7,334 nt of DNA from NCBI GenBank assembly GCA_028709985.1, contig JAQUTB010000076.1, forward strand, positions 1-7,334. Reading direction: 5' to 3'. The notes beneath the pieces were generated by a model. That model did no database searches and was not told where the DNA came from. It saw nothing but the letters and a program-made list of their open reading frames with translations. This stretch comes from Dethiosulfovibrio sp. (GTDB taxonomy: Bacteria; Synergistota; Synergistia; Synergistales; Dethiosulfovibrionaceae). This document shows, in pieces, positions 1 to 6,219 of the stretch. Positions within the stretch are counted from its first letter, which is position 1; each line of letters begins with the position of its first letter. A program made the translations under genes and the position numbers.

Positions 1-183
1 GAGGCCTCTATGCTCCGCCTTGACTGCTCCAAAAGCCGCTTTCGCCTTGGCTGGACCCCGAGATGGAGCCTGGAACAGGCACTGAAGGCCACGGTGGAGT
101 GGACGAAGGCCTGGGCCTCCGGTGGAAGCTCCGGCGACCTCCGCTCCCTGATGCTCCACCAGATAGACGACTACGGCGGTTAA
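1..183 (+). CDS. rfbG: CDP-glucose 4,6-dehydratase, C-terminal end (partial)
   Basis: The window opens inside this gene in frame 1; the last 60 codons are visible and end in TAA at 181-183. RfbG (also DdhB) is an NAD-dependent SDR enzyme that converts CDP-D-glucose to CDP-4-dehydro-6-deoxy-D-glucose in the cytoplasm. The visible tail reads LRLDCSKSRFRLGWTPRWSL, then a helix containing TVEWTKAW, and ends with HQIDDYGG. The pattern L-D-x-SK-x-LGW-P-W-L followed by an amphipathic helix and QI-x-x-Y is the usual C-terminus of CDP-glucose 4,6-dehydratases. The Rossmann and catalytic parts lie outside the window. The identification is strengthened by rfbH starting 13 bp downstream, since RfbH acts on the product of RfbG. 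Other SDR sugar dehydratases could have a similar tail, but the context argues for RfbG. Confidence 0.82.
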   Translation, partial: EASMLRLDCSKSRFRLGWTPRWSLEQALKATVEWTKAWASGGSSGDLRSLMLHQIDDYGG

Positions 184-196
184 GGAGTTGCGTTGA

Positions 197-1534
197 ATGA
201 GGGACAAAAACGAAATAAGAGATGAAATAAGAAAGCTCGTGGTCGAATATCACCGGTCATCCTGCGGCTCTAAAGCCTACACCGAGGGAGACAGAATCCC
301 CTACGGCGGCAGGATCTACGACTGGGAGGAGATGACCGCCCTGGTGGACTCGTCTTTGGACTTCTGGCTCACCGCTGGGCCAGAGGTGGCGTCCTTCGAG
401 AGGGAGATGGCCCGGTTCCTGAGGGTGAAACACTGCTGTTTGGTCAACTCGGGCTCCTCCGCCAACCTCCTGGCCTTCATGGCCCTGACCTCCCCTCTGC
501 TGGGGGACCAAAGGATAGGTAGAGGAGACGAGGTCATCACCGTGGCGGCGGGATTTCCCACCACCGTATCCCCTATAGTCCAGTACGGAGCCGTCCCGGT
601 CTTCGTGGACGTCTCCCTGCCGTCCTATAACCTTGATACCTCCATGCTGGAGGACGCCATGTCTGACCGGACGAAGGCGGTCATGGTGGCCCACACATTA
701 GGGAACCCCTTCGACCTGAAGGAGGTAAAATCCTTCTGCGACCGCCATGGACTCTGGCTTGTGGAGGACAACTGCGACGCCCTGGGCTCCCGATACCTCC
801 TGGACGGAGAGTGGCGCTACACCGGGACCGTGGGCCACATAGGTACCTCCAGCTTCTACCCCCCTCACCACATGACCACGGGAGAGGGGGGAGCGGTCTA
901 CACCGACGATCCTACGCTGCATAAAGCCATACTCTCCCTGAGGGACTGGGGGAGGGACTGCACCTGTCCCTCAGGGGTGGATAACTCCTGCGGACACCGA
1001 TTCACCGGACGTTACGGCGAGCTTCCCCTGGGGTACGACCATAAATACGTCTACTCCCACCTGGGATACAACCTAAAGGTCACCGACCTACAGGCGTCCA
1101 TAGGAAGGGTTCAGCTTAGGAAACTGCCGGACTTTATCCGGCGAAGGAAGGAAAACTGGTCCTACCTGAGGGACAGACTGGGACGGTACGGCGACAGGCT
1201 CATATTGCCCGAGGCCCAGGAGAACGGCGACCCCAGCTGGTTCGGCTTTCTCATAACCGTCAGGGAAGGGGCGAAGTTCACCAGAGACGACGGAGTCAGG
1301 CTCCTTGAGGGCAAAGGGGTCCAGACCAGGATGCTCTTCGCTGGAAACCTCATAAAACACCCCTGCTTCGACTCAATGAGATCCTCCGGGGTCGGCTACC
1401 GGCGGATAGGGGACCTCCCTGTGACCGACCGGATAATGAGGGACACCTTCTGGATAGGGGTGTACCCTGGCCTGGACGAGCCCAGGCTGGACGCCATGGC
1501 TAAGGCGGTGGAGGAGCTCTGTGACAAGGGCTGA
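197..1534 (+). CDS. rfbH: CDP-4-dehydro-6-deoxyglucose 3-dehydrase (E1, RfbH/DdhC)
   Basis: This 445-aa protein is a DegT/AryC1-fold enzyme of the E1 type. E1 uses PMP and a [2Fe-2S] cluster, with a separate reductase (E3), to remove the C3 hydroxyl of CDP-4-keto-6-deoxyglucose. Its hallmarks are visible. The PLP-binding Lys of ordinary sugar aminotransferases is replaced by His224 in the segment YPPHHMTTGEGG (221-232), so the enzyme should be a dehydrase and not an aminotransferase. VEDNCDALG (189-197) holds the cofactor-binding Asp region and the first cluster Cys, C193. C255, C257 and C265 (RDCTCPSG then NSCGHRF) complete the four cysteine ligands. NSGSSANL (84-91) is the phosphate-binding turn. 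Length is normal for the family (about 435-445 aa). The ATG at 197 has AAGGAG at 182-187, 9 nt upstream. It follows rfbG by 13 bp and overlaps the next gene by 14 bp. No E3 reductase is in the window. Confidence 0.95.
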   Translation: MRDKNEIRDEIRKLVVEYHRSSCGSKAYTEGDRIPYGGRIYDWEEMTALVDSSLDFWLTAGPEVASFEREMARFLRVKHCCLVNSGSSANLLAFMALTSPLLGDQRIGRGDEVITVAAGFPTTVSPIVQYGAVPVFVDVSLPSYNLDTSMLEDAMSDRTKAVMVAHTLGNPFDLKEVKSFCDRHGLWLVEDNCDALGSRYLLDGEWRYTGTVGHIGTSSFYPPHHMTTGEGGAVYTDDPTLHKAILSLRDWGRDCTCPSGVDNSCGHRFTGRYGELPLGYDHKYVYSHLGYNLKVTDLQASIGRVQLRKLPDFIRRRKENWSYLRDRLGRYGDRLILPEAQENGDPSWFGFLITVREGAKFTRDDGVRLLEGKGVQTRMLFAGNLIKHPCFDSMRSSGVGYRRIGDLPVTDRIMRDTFWIGVYPGLDEPRLDAMAKAVEELCDKG

Positions 1535-2534
1535 TCTGCTTAGGTCCTGGATAAAGCCTCTGGCTGAAAAGGCCCTTCCAATGGGGAACGAGCTGGACGG
1601 AAAGGATATCCTTATAACCGGCGGGACCGGCTTCGTAGGATCCTGGGTGGTGTCCCTGCTGCTGGGGCTCAGGGAGCTAGGGGTGGGCGTTCGGCCCCTG
1701 GTGCTAGCCAGACGCCCTGAGTCCATAAGGGCCAGGCTGGACGGTCTGGACACTTCCTCCGTAAAGACCCTATCGGTGGACCTGACCGATCCATCCACCT
1801 CGATTCCCCGCTCCGAGCTGGTGATACACGCCGCCGGAGACGTCTCAACCGGCAACACCGAGGCCATGGAGAGGGCTTTGGTGGACGGGACTAGATTGGT
1901 TGCGGACTTGGCCGGAAGGTCCGGGACTAAAAATTTCCTCTTCGTAAGCTCCGGCGCGGTCTACGGCCCCTCGAAAGAGGGACGTCCATTTAAAGAGGAT
2001 CACCAGGGAGCCCCGGACCCCTGTGGCTCCGACCTCTACGGAAACGGCAAAAGATGGGGCGAGACCCTGTCGGTCCTTAGGGGACGTTGGGGAATGAAGG
2101 TCTCTATAGCCCGATGCTTCGCCTTCTCAGGGGCATTCTTGCCCCTGAACGGACGGTTTGCCCTTGGGGATTTCCTGGCCGACGGACTGGCGGGGAAAAC
2201 CATAAAGGTCAAGGGGACTGGAAAGCCCCTCAGGTCCTACATGGACGGAGGGGACATGGCCCTTTGGCTGCTAAAGATACTGCTGGACGGCAGGGCTGGC
2301 CGACCTTACAACGTAGGCTCTCCCGACGGTCGCCCCATAGGGGAGGTGGCCTCCGTGGTTGCCGATCTGTGCGGCTCTACCGTGGAGATAGAGGGCGGCC
2401 CCGACGGACGAGGCGATTACTTCCCCTGCGTCGAGCGAGCGGAGACCGAGCTTGGCCTGGAATGCACCGTACCCTTTGAGGAGTCTCTGAGGCGGATGGT
2501 TATTTGGAACGGAGGTGGTTTGGATGAAAGCTAG
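1521..2534 (+). CDS. Extended-SDR NAD(P)-dependent nucleotide-sugar reductase/epimerase (YerF-like role suspected)
   Basis: This 337-aa Rossmann protein is of the epimerase/dehydratase SDR type. The nucleotide-binding motif GGTGFVG is at residues 34-40. SSGAVYG (143-149) carries the catalytic Ser, and Y173-x3-K177 (YGNGK) is the active-site pair. A substrate-domain signature RCFAFSGAFLPLN (198-210), then KGTGKPLRSY (231-240) and YNVGS (263-267), is typical of NDP-sugar SDR enzymes found beside rfbH. The second beta strand ends in ARR (63-65), which hints at NADP rather than NAD; this is inference. About 27 residues precede the Rossmann fold. Start is GTG at 1521 with GGAGGAG at 1510-1516; the next ATG (1581) has no good ribosome site. 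It overlaps rfbH by 14 bp and the ThDP gene by 11 bp. By position it should act on the RfbH product or the ThDP-enzyme product, perhaps reducing the acetyl branch as YerF does. A CDP-paratose/abequose synthase-like 4-ketoreductase or a C5 epimerase is the alternative. Confidence 0.8.
   Translation: MTRADLLRSWIKPLAEKALPMGNELDGKDILITGGTGFVGSWVVSLLLGLRELGVGVRPLVLARRPESIRARLDGLDTSSVKTLSVDLTDPSTSIPRSELVIHAAGDVSTGNTEAMERALVDGTRLVADLAGRSGTKNFLFVSSGAVYGPSKEGRPFKEDHQGAPDPCGSDLYGNGKRWGETLSVLRGRWGMKVSIARCFAFSGAFLPLNGRFALGDFLADGLAGKTIKVKGTGKPLRSYMDGGDMALWLLKILLDGRAGRPYNVGSPDGRPIGEVASVVADLCGSTVEIEGGPDGRGDYFPCVERAETELGLECTVPFEESLRRMVIWNGGGLDES
2511..2526 (+). promoter_or_regulatory. Ribosome binding site deciding the ThDP-enzyme start
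   Basis: GGAGG at 2511-2515 lies 8 nt before the ATG at 2524. An in-frame GTG at 2515 would overlap this ribosome site and have no spacing, so 2524 is preferred as the start. Confidence 0.75.
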
Positions 2535-4242
2535 CGACTGGATAGCTTCTTACCTGGCGGATAGAGGTATAGACCGGGTATTTGAGATGATAGGGGGCAT
2601 GACCACCCATCTGTTGGACTCCATATACCGTGAGGGCCGTAGCTCCATCGTCACCGTCCATCACGAACAGGCCGGAGCTATGGCCGCATGTGGCTGGGCC
2701 CAGGTGAAGGGCCTCCCCGGTGTGGCCCTGGCCACCAGCGGCCCAGGGGCGGTGAACCTCCTTACCGGTGTCGGAACCTGTTATTTCGACTCTGTTCCCG
2801 CCATATTCATAACAGGTCAGGTAAACCGAAACGAGCTGAGCACCGGCAGGCCCATGAGACAGCTAGGCTTTCAGGAGACCGACGTGGTGTCCATGGCTAA
2901 GGCCATAACCAAAGGATCGGTCCAGGTGACCGACCCGGAGGATATCCCAGAGATAATGGGCTTGGCCTTTAAAACCGCCATGGAGGGCCGTCCCGGACCG
3001 GTGCTTATAGACATACCTATGGACGTCCAAAGGGGAGATGTCCCGGTGGATACAGTCTTTATCCCTGAAGAGGACGTTGTCCATGAGGTGGACGTGGAGG
3101 AGATAGAGGACTTCGTCCTGTCCCTCTCCGAGGCCCTAACTAGGTCCAGTCGTCCTCTGGTGCTGGTGGGAAACGGGGTCGTCCGCTCGGGCTGTTCCGA
3201 CGACCTGGCGGTAGTCTTGGACGGCCTTGGGGCTCCGGTGGTCTACTCCCTCATGGGAAAAGGTGCGGTAAAGGGGGATTTGGTCTTAGGCATGATAGGG
3301 ACCTACGGCAACCGCTGGGCCAACTACGCCCTGAGCCGATGCGATTTGCTCATAGTCCTGGGAAGCAGGCTTGACGTCCGTCAGACCGGGGCCGACGTGG
3401 ACCGTTTCAGCGAGGGCAAGGCCATATTTCAGGTGGACGTGGATCCAGGTGAGATAGACGGCAGGGTCCAGACGACCTGTAGCCTGGCCTCGGACCTGAG
3501 AGCGGTGATGCCCTATCTGTTAAAGAAACAGCTTGTAGCCTCTCCCTCCTCGGACTGGCTGGATGAGTTATCCCGGCTGAGGGTCACCTGGGACGACAGG
3601 AAGGAGCTTGGCGACATCTCTGGCATAAATCCCAATCGATTCATGAGGGAGCTTGGGGAGAACAGCCCTGCCGCCTCCTGTTTTGTGACCGACATAGGGG
3701 CTCACCAGATGTGGGCCGCCCAGTCCCTGGAGACCTACGGTCGTCGGTTTATGAGCTCAGGAGGGATGGGAGCCATGGGCTACGCCCTGCCAGCCGGGAT
3801 GGGGGCTTCCCTCGCTTTGGACCGAGCCCCTGTGGTGGTGATAGCGGGAGACGGCGGTTTTCAGTGCAACCTACAGGAGCTTCAGACGGTGGTCAGAAAC
3901 GGCATACCGTTGAAGATGGTGGTCATGGACAACCGATCCCTGGGCATGGTCCGTCAGTTTCAGGAGGCCTATTTTGAGGGGAGGTATCCCGGAACCGTAT
4001 GGGGATACGACTCCCCCGATTTTACCTCCATAGCGGAGGCCTATGGGATTAGATCTATGTCCATCTCCAGCGATACCGACGTAGAGGAGGGCATCCGCTG
4101 GCTGTGGGACGACCCAGGCCCCTCCCTTTTGGTCGTGTCTATCTCCCCGGAGGTGGGGATAGCCCCTAAGATGGCCTTTGGAAGGGGTTTGGACGAGATG
4201 GAGCCGATCAGGCCACTGCCTACAGGAGGTGTTGTTCTATGA
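2524..4242 (+). CDS. ThDP-dependent enzyme of the acetolactate synthase superfamily (candidate YerE-like sugar acetyl-branching enzyme)
   Basis: This 572-aa protein has the three-domain layout of ThDP enzymes. The pyrimidine-binding domain (about 1-170) has catalytic Glu48 in VHHEQAGAMAACG. The central domain (about 190-335) shows PLVLVGNGV. The PP-binding domain (about 370-545) has SSGGMGAMGYALPAG and the metal/ThDP motif GDG (442-444), 24 residues, then DN (469-470) followed by RSLGMVRQFQ. GFQETD (115-120) is shared with FAD-containing acetolactate synthases. Length is like IlvB, but it lies between an rfbH-linked SDR gene and a glycosyltransferase, with no ilvN or ilvC nearby. In Yersinia pseudotuberculosis YerE, a ThDP-dependent flavoprotein, attaches a two-carbon unit from pyruvate to C4 of CDP-3,6-dideoxy-4-ketohexose. 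The same role is inferred here. It overlaps the upstream gene by 11 bp and the GT2 gene by 4 bp (ATGA). Superfamily membership is near certain; the YerE-like substrate is a context inference. Confidence 0.9.
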   Translation: MKASDWIASYLADRGIDRVFEMIGGMTTHLLDSIYREGRSSIVTVHHEQAGAMAACGWAQVKGLPGVALATSGPGAVNLLTGVGTCYFDSVPAIFITGQVNRNELSTGRPMRQLGFQETDVVSMAKAITKGSVQVTDPEDIPEIMGLAFKTAMEGRPGPVLIDIPMDVQRGDVPVDTVFIPEEDVVHEVDVEEIEDFVLSLSEALTRSSRPLVLVGNGVVRSGCSDDLAVVLDGLGAPVVYSLMGKGAVKGDLVLGMIGTYGNRWANYALSRCDLLIVLGSRLDVRQTGADVDRFSEGKAIFQVDVDPGEIDGRVQTTCSLASDLRAVMPYLLKKQLVASPSSDWLDELSRLRVTWDDRKELGDISGINPNRFMRELGENSPAASCFVTDIGAHQMWAAQSLETYGRRFMSSGGMGAMGYALPAGMGASLALDRAPVVVIAGDGGFQCNLQELQTVVRNGIPLKMVVMDNRSLGMVRQFQEAYFEGRYPGTVWGYDSPDFTSIAEAYGIRSMSISSDTDVEEGIRWLWDDPGPSLLVVSISPEVGIAPKMAFGRGLDEMEPIRPLPTGGVVL

Positions 4243-5054
4243 GCGTCGGAGTCTGCATACTGTCCTATAACAGGGGAGAGTACCTCAAGGAGGCCGTCCG
4301 GTCGGTGTTGAAACAGACCCTCTCGCCGGACTGGATAGAGATCATGGATAACGGCAGTGATCCCGCTGTGTTCGAGTCCGTCAGGCCATGGGTCGAGTCC
4401 GGCAAGGTCCTATGGCGAGGGACGGAGGTCAACAGAGGGGTCCACTGGAACCTCAAAAGGGCATTCAGCAGAGGACGAGACGTGGACTACCTCTACGTCA
4501 TGCACGACGACGACCGGCTTTTGAAGGACTTTTTGGCCGTGCAGATGGGCTTTCTCGACTCCCATCCGTCGGTGGTGGCGGTCTCCTGCAACGCCCACGA
4601 GATAGATAAAAGGGGCGTAAGGTCTGGATATCTGCACAAGCCCCACAGGCGTAGACCGGTGGAGGTCTTTAAGGGAGTAAGCGACATGGCCCGTCTCTAC
4701 ATGAAAACCTTCATGGCCTTTCCCTCGGTCCTTTATCGAGGGAAAGCGGCGTCGTCCAACCCGGTATCTACCGTCTTCGGACAGGTGGTTGACGTGGTCT
4801 TCTTGACCGAATTGGCGAGAAAAGGCAGCCTGGCCTATCAAAACAGACCTCTGTTCGAGTACAGAGTCCACGACGCCCAGGACTCAAACGCGTTTAAAGA
4901 GGACGACTGGCGTGTCCTGGAGAGATATTATCTGTCCCTTGCGGAGGAATTTCCCGATCTGACAACCTCCGTCTACCTTTACCTGCTCAGGCGGCGGCTG
5001 TCCAGGGCCTGGAAAAGGCTTAAGGCAGGTCTAAAGCGGAGGTTATCCTTTTGA
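4239..5054 (+). CDS. Family 2 glycosyltransferase
   Basis: This 271-aa protein has the GT-A fold start of GT2 enzymes: VGVCILSYNRGEYLKEAV (3-20), a DNGSD motif (37-41), and the acidic metal/nucleotide-binding cluster HDDD at 89-92, equivalent to the DxD site. No transmembrane segment or signal peptide is visible. The C-terminus is strongly basic (RRRLSRAWKRLKAGLKRRL), consistent with peripheral contact with the inner membrane, where lipid-linked glycans are built. AGGAGG at 4224-4229 lies 9 nt before the ATG, which overlaps the ThDP gene stop as ATGA. Being last in the operon and coupled to it, it is a candidate for transferring the CDP-linked sugar made upstream, but donor and acceptor cannot be read from sequence. 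Its 3' end overlaps the convergent glycosyltransferase gene by 35 bp. Confidence 0.88.
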   Translation: MSVGVCILSYNRGEYLKEAVRSVLKQTLSPDWIEIMDNGSDPAVFESVRPWVESGKVLWRGTEVNRGVHWNLKRAFSRGRDVDYLYVMHDDDRLLKDFLAVQMGFLDSHPSVVAVSCNAHEIDKRGVRSGYLHKPHRRRPVEVFKGVSDMARLYMKTFMAFPSVLYRGKAASSNPVSTVFGQVVDVVFLTELARKGSLAYQNRPLFEYRVHDAQDSNAFKEDDWRVLERYYLSLAEEFPDLTTSVYLYLLRRRLSRAWKRLKAGLKRRLSF

Positions 5055-6120
5055 ATCCCTCCAAAGTCTCATTTGAGTCGAAAAGCGGTTTTATGGAATC
5101 AGCTATCAGCGAGAGTTCGTCCTTGAAGGCAGATCTATCGTACTCGTCGTAGACCTCAACTACGCTGGGTATTATCCTCTCAAGGAACCCCGGTTGGCTG
5201 AAGTGGCCTATGCCGCCTCTTTCTCCGAAGTAGGTGTCCATGGCCTTGTCGAGACTGTTTTGTCTGAGCCTGCCAAGCCAGAACCCAGTGAAACATAGCA
5301 CCGGACGGTTGGACAGGGCGACCTCTATGGCCGAGGTGGAACCGGCACAGACCAGGTTTGCCCTCTCTATCCAGGGCCTGGGATCGGGCTGTGTCCCGAC
5401 CACCTTTACGCATGACCTGCCCAGGCGTCGGTTTATCCTGGCCGCCATCAGCCTAAACTTCATAAGTCGCCATCCCCCCCCGCCGACCACTGTCACCTTA
5501 GCCGATGGGATCGCTTCCACAAGCTTGTCGATGTGGTCCAGCAGGTACATCATTCCAGGGGTCTTGTAGCCGCTGAGCCTTCCGAAGCAGACTATGGAAA
5601 AGGGGTCCTTGGGGGGGAGGGACGTCGGCTTTACCGCAGTGTCCAGAGGTCTTGGGAGCTTGCAGACCTTAACGTCTTTAGATATCGCCCTCAGGGTGTC
5701 CAGTATAGGGTCCTCCGCCCCGGCCCACAGGTCGCTCCATCGTACCAGGGAGGCAAGGTCCCGTCCTGGTCGGTCGGTCTTCTCAAGATGGTCCAAAAAG
5801 TAGGTCACCACCGGCTTGTTCAGGATTTTTTTCAGCCTGGTCGCCAGTGGGAATGACCGTCTTGAGTCGGTCATGATTACGTCCGGGTCGAACTCCCTCG
5901 CCTTTCGGTCGAACCAGAGATTCCCCACAGTGGGAGAGGGGCACTGGATCACCTTTATTCCTTCCTCCCGAAAACGGCTCTGGAACCCCGTTCCAGCCCA
6001 TCTGCCCAGGACCGCCACGTCGTATCCCGCCCTCTTTAAGGCTGTGCTGACGTGTAAAATATAGGACGTCACTCCGTCTATAAGTAAGGCGTCGGAACAG
6101 AACAATACCCGATATGCCAT
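5020..6120 (-). CDS. GT-B fold glycosyltransferase (GT4-like)
   Basis: This 366-aa protein begins MAYRVLFCSDALLIDGVTSY, where the xxGV turn followed by a helix (TALKRAGYDVAVL) is the N-terminal Rossmann half of GT-B transferases. The C-terminal half starts at about 173 with SIVCFGRLSGYKTPGMMYLL (175-194), the usual donor-domain opening F-G-R-L-x-x-x-K. KVTVVGGGG (208-216) follows. AGSTSAIEVALSNRPVL (259-275) has E266 where the EX7E-type motif places its conserved Glu; the first Glu of that motif is not evident. The start at 6120 is chosen because AGGAGG (minus strand, 6134-6129) precedes it by 8 nt; an upstream in-frame ATG at 6168 has no ribosome site and would place the putative -10 inside the gene. 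It is oriented opposite to the sugar operon and probably separately transcribed. It presumably serves the same surface-glycan locus. Substrates unknown. Confidence 0.82.
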   Translation of the reverse strand: MAYRVLFCSDALLIDGVTSYILHVSTALKRAGYDVAVLGRWAGTGFQSRFREEGIKVIQCPSPTVGNLWFDRKAREFDPDVIMTDSRRSFPLATRLKKILNKPVVTYFLDHLEKTDRPGRDLASLVRWSDLWAGAEDPILDTLRAISKDVKVCKLPRPLDTAVKPTSLPPKDPFSIVCFGRLSGYKTPGMMYLLDHIDKLVEAIPSAKVTVVGGGGWRLMKFRLMAARINRRLGRSCVKVVGTQPDPRPWIERANLVCAGSTSAIEVALSNRPVLCFTGFWLGRLRQNSLDKAMDTYFGERGGIGHFSQPGFLERIIPSVVEVYDEYDRSAFKDELSLIADSIKPLFDSNETLEGFKRITSALDLP

Positions 6121-6156
6121 AGGTTTAGCCTCCTCTTGCTTTATTTTTGCCGGGCC

Positions 6157-6162
6157 ATTGTA
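6157..6162 (-). promoter_or_regulatory. Putative -10 element for the GT-B glycosyltransferase gene
   Basis: Read on the minus strand this is TACAAT, 5 of 6 matches to the sigma-70 -10 consensus. It would start transcription near 6150, about 30 nt before the start codon at 6120. No good -35 is seen 16-18 nt upstream, so this is a moderate prediction. Confidence 0.4.
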
Positions 6163-6185
6163 CCGCAAAAACCGAAATTCATCCC

Positions 6186-6213
6186 TTGCATCCTGGGAAA
6201 TGGATGCTATAAT
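6186..6213 (+). promoter_or_regulatory. Extended -10 promoter for the SLH porin gene
   Basis: TATAAT at 6208-6213 is a perfect -10 and is preceded by TGC (6205-6207), making an extended -10. A weak -35, TTGCAT (6186-6191), lies 16 nt upstream. Transcription would start near 6220, giving a leader of about 270 nt before the ATG at 6493. The strong -10 fits an abundant outer-membrane protein. Confidence 0.7.
6188..6207. repeat. Inverted repeat in the promoter spacer, operator-like
   Basis: GCATCC (6188-6193) and its exact complement GGATGC (6202-6207) are separated by 8 nt. The repeat overlaps the weak -35 and ends directly against the TATAAT, filling the spacer. This is the placement expected of a repressor operator or of a site for a spacer-binding activator. 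No regulator gene is nearby, so the function is inferred. Confidence 0.5.
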
Positions 6214-6219
6214 GCTCCT

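Noticed and set aside
1373..1867. A 164-codon minus-strand open frame across the rfbH/SDR junction
   Set aside because: Ser/Arg/Pro-rich shadow of two well-supported plus-strand genes with no family resemblance.
6121..6168. An upstream 16-codon extension of the minus-strand glycosyltransferase
   Set aside because: The ATG at 6168 has no ribosome site and the extension would cover the putative -10; the start at 6120 has AGGAGG at good spacing and begins directly with the GT-B first strand.
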